A stretch of DNA of 64,000 nt from Cellvibrionales bacterium UBA4451 (GTDB lineage: Bacteria > Pseudomonadota > Gammaproteobacteria > Pseudomonadales > Porticoccaceae): positions 124,001 to 188,000 of the forward strand of contig DGPB01000008.1 of assembly GCA_002390285.1 (NCBI GenBank), given 5' to 3'. Position 1 is the stretch's first letter; each line of letters opens with the position of its first letter. The notes under the pieces were generated by a model that was not told where the DNA came from, did not search any database, and worked only from the letters and a program-made list of their open reading frames with translations. Both the position numbers and the translations under genes were made by a program. Below, piece after piece: positions 26,631 through 34,554 of this stretch.

Positions 26631-27314
26631 TTACGATCCGGGTAACGTGTGACTAAAGAAACTTTTAAGGCGGTCACCGATACCTCCACAGGCATCGGCT
26701 TGAACCTGTGCGATAAAGGGTATGGGTGCAATTACGGCTAATACGTAGGATGAACCTTCAGTCCTTACCTTTACTCGACCTTCTTCATCGAGCTGTTTTA
26801 AATCCCATATTGTTGCTTCATAGTTTGCAGACTTGTCCCAAGTGGTAAACCCGAAACACCCCCCACCTCCGAGAGCAAGAGCGCAGTTGACGGATCCACT
26901 TTTTTCAGTGGTCTCGGTGCTGCCATCTACCCAAATCAAATAGCGAATGCTGAGTGAATTAATACGCTCTGAAATAATGGGGTCATTCAGTATCATACTC
27001 ATGCGTTTCAGTTTTAGGGGCGCTACTCTTGGTTCAAACCAGGGGTAGAAACTGTCTAAAAATTGTTGTTCAGGCATCACCGATACTTTTCCTCCATTAG
27101 CGAGTCGATGACCTATGCAGTCAATAAAGTCTGGCTCAGTTTCATACTCTCCAGCATGTCGTCTGCCCATGATGACCACTTGCTCGGTCCCGTTGAGTTC
27201 TAGGTCGAGGTTGGTTTCTCGGTATTCGTCAATGATGGTCGAGGTGGAGCAGGCGGCAAGTGACAGTATCATCATCACAAGGGAGATGGTTTGTGTTACT
27301 GCATTTTGCCTCAT
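26631..27314 (-). CDS. Predicted outer-membrane lipoprotein, 227 aa
   Basis: Not recognised. It has a signal peptide with lipobox LAAC (Cys22) followed by Ser-Thr-Ser, which favours outer-membrane sorting. The mature part begins with an extended acidic segment, includes VVIMGRRHAGEYETEPDFID, and has a Gly-rich CALALGGGGCFGF that may pair two cysteines. The C-terminus includes IPFIAQVQADACGGIGDRL. Its ATG overlaps the stop of the upstream lipoprotein gene by 4 bases (27311-27314), so the pair is translationally coupled. Confidence 0.75.
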   Translation of the reverse strand: MRQNAVTQTISLVMMILSLAACSTSTIIDEYRETNLDLELNGTEQVVIMGRRHAGEYETEPDFIDCIGHRLANGGKVSVMPEQQFLDSFYPWFEPRVAPLKLKRMSMILNDPIISERINSLSIRYLIWVDGSTETTEKSGSVNCALALGGGGCFGFTTWDKSANYEATIWDLKQLDEEGRVKVRTEGSSYVLAVIAPIPFIAQVQADACGGIGDRLKSFFSHTLPGS

Positions 27315-27970
27315 TGTCCGCGGCCTTGGGTCAGTGCGGCAGACGCTTGCTGACTGGCAAGCCAGGCCCTGATTTCAGGAACCCTGTGAAAACCTGTCAC
27401 CAAGCGCACCCCCGTGTCTCTTAATGCTTCTGTGGTAGCTTGATTGAGCGCCTCTTTTTCTGATGTCAGGAGCCGGCTTTGGGTCTTGCCATAGGCCGTC
27501 ATTAACCAGTCGGCAATGGGTTCACCATTACTGTCGAAAACCTGAAGGTTATATTTGAGCCACACTTCAAAGACATTGAGGCGGGTTTCAAAAGGCATTG
27601 CCAACTGAACCTCTTCTATATGGGGTATAACGATCAAGTCCACCTTGCTAGTTGAAGCTTTACTCATGCTGTTCAACCTAGAGGAATTTGTAAACATATC
27701 GTTGAACATTTGATTGAATAGCTCGACTTGAGATTGCCCCAAAGCCATGGACACATCTTGTTCCTCGCTACTTTCAAAGGTGTAATGAGAAAAGGTATCG
27801 TCGAGCAACAATCCCACATGGTGAGGTAACTTCTTGGTGAGCGCAGAGGGATAATCTCCGTTGACAGTGATATCTGTTGAGCAGGCTTCAGCAACGAGGA
27901 CTGTTGCCAACAGTAATATGAGCCGACTGTATCGAGCAGTTCTGTATTGAGTCGCCCTAGGTGTTGTCAT
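27311..27970 (-). CDS. Predicted lipoprotein / exported protein, 219 aa
   Basis: Not recognised. An N-terminal signal (SRLILLLATVLVAEAC) ends at a Cys, but the lipobox AEAC is atypical, so lipidation is uncertain. The mature part has PHHVGLLLDDTFSHYTFES and VDLIVIPHIEEVQLAMPFET, a beta-rich pattern seen in YajG-like or TolB-N-like lipoproteins that work with envelope complexes; that similarity is only impressionistic. It lies 68 bases after the second vWA gene. Confidence 0.7.
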   Translation of the reverse strand: MTTPRATQYRTARYSRLILLLATVLVAEACSTDITVNGDYPSALTKKLPHHVGLLLDDTFSHYTFESSEEQDVSMALGQSQVELFNQMFNDMFTNSSRLNSMSKASTSKVDLIVIPHIEEVQLAMPFETRLNVFEVWLKYNLQVFDSNGEPIADWLMTAYGKTQSRLLTSEKEALNQATTEALRDTGVRLVTGFHRVPEIRAWLASQQASAALTQGRGQ

Positions 27971-28038
27971 CGGTTACGACCTATCTTTGAATGCATTTAT
28001 CCGAACCTTCCTGTTTGACATGGTGTATTCGAGGCCGC

Positions 28039-29046
28039 TTATTCCAGGCCATTGAGCCCGACAAAGGTTCCATTATTACGATAGCTCAGTTCCCTCATCA
28101 GTGCGGAGAATCGAGTAGCTGTTTGTAGGTTGCCGCCTTTAACCAAAAAGTGGACAGGGAAGCCAATCGTATGAATTCGTACCAATCGATCCTTACTGCT
28201 TGCCTTGCGGTTGATTTTATCTACCGTATCCACAACACGCGCGATGGAATGGCCCGTAAAGTCATCACCAAATACGTACAAACTAATCTTTCGACCTGAT
28301 GCATAAAACCGACGGATGGCTTGTTGTACTCCCTCTTCTGGGCTGGAGTTACTGAAGGGTGTCCAAGTGGTGAGGCGATTGAGAATAGCTTTACGTCGAG
28401 CGGGGGTGTCTGGAATCCATTTTCCTCTATAGCTTGAGAACATATATTCCCCCATATCATTCATAATTTGAACGCCCTTCACCTTTGGGTAAATGTTGAG
28501 AATATTAATCATTTCTTGGCGTACGCGTGGCCAAGCGAAATTGAACATACTGCCTGACGTATCGACGATAAAGATAATATATTCACTGTCCACCGGTATC
28601 CCACCAATGAGTTGGTTATCCACTCTATTTTGGTCATCGAGTAACCGTTTCATTTCTTCCGAAAGAACCTGTTGGGCAAGTGTCAGTTTATCCCGCTCGG
28701 AGGTGTCTACCTGAGCTATTGCATCCCGTTGTCTTCGGACGCTGGCCAGCTCCTCCTGTAGCCGAGCTATACGCAGTTGAAACTCGGAAAGCTGCTCTTC
28801 TCTGGATTTTAGAGAGCGATTAAGTACCGTGGTTTCACCTCGAATTTGAAATAATTGCTGCTGCAGCTCGGCTAGGCTGCCTTCCAGAGGCTGTTCAACA
28901 CTTTCAAAAGCGGTCGATTCAACAGTTTTGGCTATGAGTAGCAACAGCACAATGGCCCCAAAACCACAGCTGATGACATCCAGAAATGAGATGCTGATTT
29001 CAGCAGTATCACGTCGTTCCCTTCGTGTTGACCGACTCACGGCCAA
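28039..29046 (-). CDS. Membrane-anchored vWA protein with ExbD/MotB-like helix (second copy)
   Basis: A 335-residue protein: short basic cytoplasmic N-terminus, one transmembrane helix (about 20-40) that begins SISFLDVISCGFGAIVLLLL with Asp23 at its cytoplasmic edge, a coiled coil (about 52-135), then a periplasmic von Willebrand A domain. The MIDAS metal motif is DTSGSM at 162-167. A lone acidic residue at the start of a single N-terminal helix is the layout of ExbD, TolR and MotB, the proton-carrying partners of TolQ-type channels. It overlaps the previous vWA gene by 10 bases, which suggests a matched pair. The stator-like role is inferred; vWA identity is clear. Confidence 0.85.
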   Translation of the reverse strand: MAVSRSTRRERRDTAEISISFLDVISCGFGAIVLLLLIAKTVESTAFESVEQPLEGSLAELQQQLFQIRGETTVLNRSLKSREEQLSEFQLRIARLQEELASVRRQRDAIAQVDTSERDKLTLAQQVLSEEMKRLLDDQNRVDNQLIGGIPVDSEYIIFIVDTSGSMFNFAWPRVRQEMINILNIYPKVKGVQIMNDMGEYMFSSYRGKWIPDTPARRKAILNRLTTWTPFSNSSPEEGVQQAIRRFYASGRKISLYVFGDDFTGHSIARVVDTVDKINRKASSKDRLVRIHTIGFPVHFLVKGGNLQTATRFSALMRELSYRNNGTFVGLNGLE

Positions 29047-30101
29047 TCCCTCGATGGGCTCATAAATGATCCCTTGCTGGACAAGGCCAGCTGCCAGAAA
29101 CTGGCAGCGGCTACTGGATCGCCTTCCATGGGAAACAGAAGTACATTGACAGGTATGCTCCGAGGTAACTCGCCGACAGCCTTACTGAAGAGTTTTACTC
29201 GCTCTCGGCCGGAGATAGTGCTACCGCTGGGCGGTTTTTGGCCCTGAGTTGGCAGGCCGTCGGTGATCAGAAATAGGTTGTCCGGTGGGTTTTTAAAATC
29301 CCCAATGGCCCGAAAAGCATTGATCAGACTGGTCCCTCCTGCGGGGACAACACTTCCTAGTGCTTTGATGGTTTGGTTTATTCCTGCGCCATCGGCCGTG
29401 TCTCGCCAAATACCATCGTCACCATTAACAGCACCGGCAACAGTGTTAAACGTGTAAATTTGGTAACGGCTTTCCTTGGGTAGTTGTGCTACCAGCCACT
29501 CAGTGGTGCGGATCGCACGTCTCCACTTTTCAGCATTGCGTTTGACAGCATCACTCATGTTGCGCCGGCGTATGACGTTGACGATCGAGTCAGACAGCAT
29601 GCTCGCCGAGGTGTCCACCAGAATCATGATACGCCGACCACCCAGTTTGAGGCCCGTGAGGTATTGCCGTTCACCTTCACCAATAAAATGTCGTACGTCT
29701 TCATCGTTGCCCTGATCCTGAAGCTTGGCCGTCTCTTCTTTCAGCTCCTCTACCTGTTTTCGTAACAGCTCAACTTCCTGTGCAGGATCAGGTTGGGCGC
29801 TTAACTCCCGGCGTACTTCCTGCGTTTGGTTAAGGACTCTTTTCGATAGACCCTGAGCGTCTAAAAACGTCTTTTCCAGATCAGCCAAACTGTTTTTCAG
29901 TGTAACCAGTTCAGCTTCGCCAATTTGGACTTCCTCCGCGAGGAGATTGGTTTCAGCGACAAGGTAGGGATCCGCTGTTTCAACGGCGGTGGCATCGTGT
30001 TTGAGGATAAGAAATAACAGCGTTACCGCGCCAAATCCACAGGCCATGATGTCGAGAAACGACAGGCTAAAGGTGGTGATTTTACGCTTGGGTAGGCGCA
30101 A
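29037..30101 (-). CDS. Membrane-anchored vWA protein with ExbD/MotB-like helix (first copy)
   Basis: A 354-residue protein with the same plan as its downstream neighbour: basic start, helix about 14-34 (SLSFLDIMACGFGAVTLLFL, Asp17), coiled coil about 48-130 (repeated Glu/Leu heptads), then a vWA domain. MIDAS residues are complete: DTSAS at 163-167, Thr257 in AGGTSL and Asp281 in LITDGLPTQG. A full MIDAS predicts divalent-metal-dependent ligand binding in the periplasm. It follows the actin-like gene by 1 base. The two vWA proteins share S-F-L-D and C-G-F-G-A in the helix but diverge elsewhere, so they may form a heterodimer. Confidence 0.87.
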   Translation of the reverse strand: MRLPKRKITTFSLSFLDIMACGFGAVTLLFLILKHDATAVETADPYLVAETNLLAEEVQIGEAELVTLKNSLADLEKTFLDAQGLSKRVLNQTQEVRRELSAQPDPAQEVELLRKQVEELKEETAKLQDQGNDEDVRHFIGEGERQYLTGLKLGGRRIMILVDTSASMLSDSIVNVIRRRNMSDAVKRNAEKWRRAIRTTEWLVAQLPKESRYQIYTFNTVAGAVNGDDGIWRDTADGAGINQTIKALGSVVPAGGTSLINAFRAIGDFKNPPDNLFLITDGLPTQGQKPPSGSTISGRERVKLFSKAVGELPRSIPVNVLLFPMEGDPVAAASFWQLALSSKGSFMSPSRDWP

Positions 30102-30102
30102 C

Positions 30103-31389
30103 TCAGGTGACCTCGATCAATTGCAGCTGGTGCACACCTATGTGGATAATAGCGCCGGGCTGAAGGTTATCTCTGTTACTTTGGGTGGTGATATTTTTGT
30201 GGTTGGAATGAAGCTGTACTCTGTCATTATCTCGGATTAGGGCGATGTCACCTGTGTGCTGATGTGAAAAGCTCAGTTGGTTGCCATCGACCTGAATATA
30301 CAGGCCATCACCGATGGTATGGGCCCGGTGCTGATACAGTAAGTGAGTTGGCGTGGTCGTCACATTCAATTGCGGTGTCTGGGTTGGTTTGTGCTGCCTC
30401 GGCAGTTGAGTGACAAAGTGGATGGTTTCTTCGTGACCTATAATGGCCTCCAGATTATTTAGGCAACCCTGAATAACGGCATCATTTGGCAGGATGTGGA
30501 TGTCGTCCAGCCGCTCTAAGAGCCCCTGTAATAATAGCGTTCTGTGGCTGGCAATCATGATTTCGTCAGCCCGTTGGATGTTGCGCACTTTCTTCTGTAG
30601 CAGTTCCAATCGGGCACTGCTGCTTGCCAGCAATTCACTACGATTGAGGTTGAGGTGATAACTTCCTTGGGGGCTATCTAGTGCAATGGCCAGTTCTGAT
30701 GTTTCTGAAAGCTGTCCTAACCAGTTCGGCAATAGGTCATAGAGTTGTTGTTCACCGGCGGCGGTGTGTAGCGGGTCATACCGATACTGCCGAATAAACA
30801 TATCGGCAATATGCTGAGCCCACGTGTCATAAAAAGCTTTCAGGCCAATACCGGCAATGACCTCGACATCAGTACGTTCAACATAGCTGTGTTCAATGGT
30901 ATTACCGGCATGAAGCCTAGTGAGAACACACTGATGGAGCTGGATATCTAAGTGTAGTAACTGGCCGCTTAAGTCGGACTGGCTGACAGCAGCCACGGCT
31001 GCGTCCACGAGCCCCAGAGCTTCGAAGGGTGATGCTTTGGCTAATCCTAGCAAGATGGACAGTTGGTCTCTGTCGAAGCTGCCTGGGGTGGCAAAGATAA
31101 CCTTATCGGGACTGCCACCTTCATGGTGTAGTTCCAGCAATTGAGCGTAAGCCAAGTCAGCGTGGTGTCGAGCCTGATTATTGGGGGCTGGAAGGGGGGA
31201 TAGATTGAGTTGGCGCCAGTACTGGTTAAAGCTTTGTTGAGGCTCTAGGTAGGCACGCTCCAAGGCAGCCTTGCCAGTGGTGATGCCCTGCTTAGTGAGT
31301 AGGGCATAGCCGGGGCTAACAATCAGCTCTCCCTGATCATTGCCGCAGTACAGACCGCTGTCGTTAATTTCAATAATGGCAACACTCAT
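30103..31389 (-). CDS. Degenerate actin/Hsp70-fold protein with C-terminal FHA-like domain
   Basis: A 428-residue soluble protein with no signal peptide. Residues about 1-310 follow the actin/Hsp70 order: an N-terminal strand (VAIIEINDSGLYCG), an internal VIFATPGSF, a PEALGLVDAAVAAV-like helix (here FEALGLVDAAVAAV) and a second strand LLHLDIQLHQCVLTRL. The canonical phosphate-1 D-x-G-T is replaced, so nucleotide hydrolysis is doubtful. Residues about 340-428 look like a small beta sandwich of FHA type (IGDGLYIQV, IALIRDNDRVQLHS, LQPGAIIHIGVHQLQL). It lies between the TolQ-like and vWA genes and may be a cytoplasmic regulator of the membrane complex. The assignment is by pattern only. Confidence 0.6.
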   Translation of the reverse strand: MSVAIIEINDSGLYCGNDQGELIVSPGYALLTKQGITTGKAALERAYLEPQQSFNQYWRQLNLSPLPAPNNQARHHADLAYAQLLELHHEGGSPDKVIFATPGSFDRDQLSILLGLAKASPFEALGLVDAAVAAVSQSDLSGQLLHLDIQLHQCVLTRLHAGNTIEHSYVERTDVEVIAGIGLKAFYDTWAQHIADMFIRQYRYDPLHTAAGEQQLYDLLPNWLGQLSETSELAIALDSPQGSYHLNLNRSELLASSSARLELLQKKVRNIQRADEIMIASHRTLLLQGLLERLDDIHILPNDAVIQGCLNNLEAIIGHEETIHFVTQLPRQHKPTQTPQLNVTTTPTHLLYQHRAHTIGDGLYIQVDGNQLSFSHQHTGDIALIRDNDRVQLHSNHKNITTQSNRDNLQPGAIIHIGVHQLQLIEVT

Positions 31390-31413
31390 GCTCAGGCCTT
31401 AGCGTAACGTTTG

Positions 31414-32211
31414 TCAGTCTGTCTTGAGGTGACGGAGTAGCTTGTCATCACAATAGCTGTGGGTATCCAGCACCAGCCTTTCTTGCATCAGCTGTAGCTG
31501 ATGCATCATAAACATCACCACAATACTGATAACCAAAGCAATAAATGTGGAGTTAAAGGCCACACCAAGACTTGCGGTAACACCGGCAATATCCCCCTGC
31601 ACCGCTTTGTGGGCCTGACTGAGCGCCTCGCCGATACCTCGTACGGTACCGATAAATCCGATGGAAGGGATTGCCCAGGCAATGTATCGCACCATCGATA
31701 GCTCAGAATCTAGTCGATCCGATTCCATATCTAGCACCTCACTAACGGCGCTCGAAACATCCTGAATATTTCGAGTGGAGTCAAATCGTCGAAGGGCTGC
31801 CAACAGTGAACGAGACACTAAATAGTCCTTTTGTACTGTGGGTAATGCTTGGATAGGTCGAGACATCTGTCGTGCATCTTCGGGCAAAATTCGTGTGCCA
31901 TCGGCCACATTAAGTAGTTGTCCGGTTAGCAATTTACGCTCTTCGATAGCGTTGCGCGCTTTGAGCCCCATGATGGCAAAAGCCCATAGCATTAAGATGA
32001 AGCAAGCCTCCTGCTCATAATCCTTGACGACAATGTAGAAGGAGCGCTCAGTTACATAAGCTTCCCCAGCGGCCTCTCTGGCTAACTGTTGCTGGAGGAG
32101 AGCATTGGCATTGGGGCGTATCAGAGTGAGATAAAAGGTGTGTACCAGAATAAGTGCCAGAATCAGGGCAAAGACCTGATAGAGAAATTCTGAGGAAGCT
32201 CTTGTTTGCAT
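31414..32211 (-). CDS. MotA/TolQ/ExbB proton-channel family protein
   Basis: A 265-residue inner-membrane protein with helices at about 12-31, 67-83, 174-194 and 215-237. The family signature spans the last two helices: AWAIPSIGFIGTVRGIGEAL (179-198) and DIAGVTASLGVAFNSTFIAL (207-226), matching the TolQ/ExbB pattern P-x-L-G-L-L-G-T-V and the polar Thr/Ser positions of the proton path. ExbB and TolQ have three helices and MotA has four; the extra N-terminal helix here leans towards a MotA-like plan. Its partner would be one or both of the vWA proteins encoded two genes downstream. Confidence 0.88.
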   Translation of the reverse strand: MQTRASSEFLYQVFALILALILVHTFYLTLIRPNANALLQQQLAREAAGEAYVTERSFYIVVKDYEQEACFILMLWAFAIMGLKARNAIEERKLLTGQLLNVADGTRILPEDARQMSRPIQALPTVQKDYLVSRSLLAALRRFDSTRNIQDVSSAVSEVLDMESDRLDSELSMVRYIAWAIPSIGFIGTVRGIGEALSQAHKAVQGDIAGVTASLGVAFNSTFIALVISIVVMFMMHQLQLMQERLVLDTHSYCDDKLLRHLKTD

Positions 32212-32240
32212 GTGTGATAGGTTCCTTTTTAACCGTTCCC

Positions 32241-32453
32241 TTAAATATCCACCGGGAAGGGGACCGATAGATCCTCCGATATTTCTTCACTGGGATCAAA
32301 TTCCCGATCTACTGTTTTACTTTTCGGCTTAGGCGTAGGTTTAAGTACTGGGGCTGTTTCTATTTCTGCCGAAGGTTCTGCTGAAGGCTCTTCTGCTGTG
32401 GACGTTAGAGGTAACAGTATTGCCAGTAGAAGCATGCCTATCTGGTATTTCAT
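32241..32453 (-). CDS. Small exported protein, 70 aa, in the vWA/TolQ cluster
   Basis: Not recognised. It begins MKYQIGMLLLAILLPLTSTA, a likely signal peptide, followed by a Glu/Pro/Lys-rich disordered stretch (AEEPSAEPSAEIETAPVLKP) and an acidic end (DPSEEISEDLSVPFPVDI). An in-frame ATG at 32468 adds five residues. No strong ribosome site precedes either start. It sits between the PEGA-SUMF1 and TolQ-like genes with gaps of 34 and 29 bases. Confidence 0.55.
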   Translation of the reverse strand: MKYQIGMLLLAILLPLTSTAEEPSAEPSAEIETAPVLKPTPKPKSKTVDREFDPSEEISEDLSVPFPVDI

Positions 32454-32487
32454 AGTTTTGCTACACATGGTTCTGCTCCATATAGCT

Positions 32488-34554
32488 CTATTCCACATAG
32501 CGAGCAATTCTAAAGCCCACATCATCGCGCGGATCAATGCCGTAGTCACGGAATGAAAGCCGCAGCTCAGTAATACTACTGTGCCGCCAACTGGCACCAC
32601 GGATCACTCGGAACTCACCTTTTTCCGGGCCGGAGGGGTCTTTGTCAGCGGTCATGCTGAGATTGAATTCGATGCCGTAGTAGTCGTTAACCCATTCTGC
32701 CACATTACCGCCTAGGTCGAAGATCCCCTTCTGGTTTGGTGAAAAGCTCCCCGCGGGTGACGAAGTGGCAAAACTATCGTTATAGGTGTTGATCACACGA
32801 CCGACAATTTTTGCTGCACTGAGGTCGGCGAAATTTTCCGTTTTTCCTATGGGGGGAAATTGGTCGCCCCAAATATATTTCTTCACGCCACTATTGGTTG
32901 AACGGGCAGCCCAAGCCCATTCAGCTTCGGTTGGCAGGCGATAACCATTAGCTTTGACGTTTTCTCCGGTGATTTTACCCCGTGTCTCTGTATAAAAAAG
33001 CGCAAGATTTTCCTTTCGGCTCAACCAGTTACAGTAGAGAGCGGCTTGCTGCCAGCTGACGTTGACCACGGGCTGCGTTGGTAAATCTAGTGTGTTGCCA
33101 CTGATATGCTGGGAGCTGTGCTGGCGTTTAAAGTGTTTGAATTCAGCGTTGGTCACTTCTTTGATTGCCATGTAGAAAGGGCGTTTTAGCTGAACATCCC
33201 GCAACACCTCATTGGCGCGCCTGCCTGATTCGCGCCGCGAGGCTCCCATGGAAAATTTATTTTCGGGCTTGAATAATTTGAGGGTTTGGTTGTTGGAATT
33301 AGTAATCACTGAGGGGGTGTTGGCCCAGCGCGTTTCTCGTTCAGTGAGAAGTGTCACTCTAACCACTTGGTCCAGCTTTGGTTGGGGGGTGACCGTCCGG
33401 GTTTGGCTGGCATAGCCCGATTTTTTGATGCTGATTCGGTGGGAACGTGCGGGCAGCCTGAATGTTTGGCCCGCATAGCCCCTCAGCACGCCATCAATCC
33501 ATACGGAGGCATCCGTGGGTGAAGTGAGCACCTTGATATCCCCCATATTGCCTTGCAACGAAATGGACAGGGTTTCTGTTTCTCCTGGCATCAGCGACAG
33601 GGAAGATTTTCCGGTGATATAGCCATTGAGGAATAGCGATACTTGGTGCTGCTCATTGGCAGCTACATCCAGACTGGCAGGTGTGGTCCCGCGATATTGA
33701 CCATCTACAGTGATGGTTGCCCCTGTGGGGGTAGAGGTGAGTTCGATTACTCCATCCGCGGGCTCCAAGGTGATGTTTGGCACTACCAGTGTTTCACTAA
33801 CGGGTACTTGTAACGCTTTACTCCAGGGTTTGAAGCCCTTTAATGCAATGGTCACATTCTCACCTGAGGCGAGCAATTCTGTTGTTAGTGGTGTGTTACC
33901 GCGAAGTTCATCGTTAATAAGAACCTCAGCATTAAGAGGAATTGAGCTGAGCTGTATATGGCCCCAGGCTGGCTTGAGGTCAACGTTAAGGGACTGGCTA
34001 CGATCCAATCCTTCAATATAGATACTGGACTGGTGAGCGAAATATCGAGGAGCCTGAATATCCAGCTGGTGGTTGCCAGACGATAGTGGAGTGATCGTTA
34101 TGGGGCTAGTGCCAGCTTGCTGTCCATCGACTAATATCTCAGCACCTGGGGGCGTCGTGGTTAGCTGGAGGTGGCCTGGTTTCTTTTCCAGTGTTAGGGG
34201 TAATAACTGATTGTCTTCCTCACCAATGGTAAATAATTGCTTCAGGTCAACGTAGCCTTCTGATGTGGCCGACAACCGGTAATCGCCAGGTCGCATCAAG
34301 TAGTGATCGGCTAACTTAAAGCTGATGCCACCTTTAATGCGTAGGGTTGAGTCTAAAGGGTCGATGTTAATAATGACTGATTTAGCGGTTAGCAGAAACC
34401 AAAGTACCAATAGGCTGGTTAGTAATGCCAATCCAGTCATGATGGGTATTGGGCGCAGGGAGAAGCTCGATTGTTTGATTTCTTCCTGTATCGGAGTGAA
34501 CTCGACCGGTGCTATTTTTTCTTCATTTCCGGAAGATAGATTCTTGTTGATCAC
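32488..34554 (-). CDS. Membrane-anchored PEGA-repeat protein with C-terminal SUMF1-like domain
   Basis: A 688-residue protein: cytoplasmic N-terminus, one helix at about 36-55 (MTGLALLTSLLVLWFLLTA), then at least four PEGA repeats. These start GHLQLTTTPPGAEILVDGQQ, GHIQLSSIPLNAEVLINDEL, GVIELTSTPTGATITVDGQY and GDIKVLTSPTDASVWIDGVL; a weaker one lies before them. The C-terminal 250 residues are a SUMF1/FGE-type lectin-like fold (FYMAIKEVTNAEFKHFK, NGYRLPTEAEWAWAAR, GIFDLGGNVAEWVNDYYG, FRVIRGASWRHS). The copper-binding cysteines of true formylglycine-generating enzymes are missing from GASWRHSSITELRLSFRDYG, so a binding role is more likely than catalysis. It overlaps the upstream TPR gene by 4 bases. 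Confidence 0.85.
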   Translation of the reverse strand: MINKNLSSGNEEKIAPVEFTPIQEEIKQSSFSLRPIPIMTGLALLTSLLVLWFLLTAKSVIINIDPLDSTLRIKGGISFKLADHYLMRPGDYRLSATSEGYVDLKQLFTIGEEDNQLLPLTLEKKPGHLQLTTTPPGAEILVDGQQAGTSPITITPLSSGNHQLDIQAPRYFAHQSSIYIEGLDRSQSLNVDLKPAWGHIQLSSIPLNAEVLINDELRGNTPLTTELLASGENVTIALKGFKPWSKALQVPVSETLVVPNITLEPADGVIELTSTPTGATITVDGQYRGTTPASLDVAANEQHQVSLFLNGYITGKSSLSLMPGETETLSISLQGNMGDIKVLTSPTDASVWIDGVLRGYAGQTFRLPARSHRISIKKSGYASQTRTVTPQPKLDQVVRVTLLTERETRWANTPSVITNSNNQTLKLFKPENKFSMGASRRESGRRANEVLRDVQLKRPFYMAIKEVTNAEFKHFKRQHSSQHISGNTLDLPTQPVVNVSWQQAALYCNWLSRKENLALFYTETRGKITGENVKANGYRLPTEAEWAWAARSTNSGVKKYIWGDQFPPIGKTENFADLSAAKIVGRVINTYNDSFATSSPAGSFSPNQKGIFDLGGNVAEWVNDYYGIEFNLSMTADKDPSGPEKGEFRVIRGASWRHSSITELRLSFRDYGIDPRDDVGFRIARYVE

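Noticed and set aside
32488..34554. Active formylglycine-generating enzyme
   Set aside because: The catalytic cysteine pair is absent and no sulfatase gene is adjacent.
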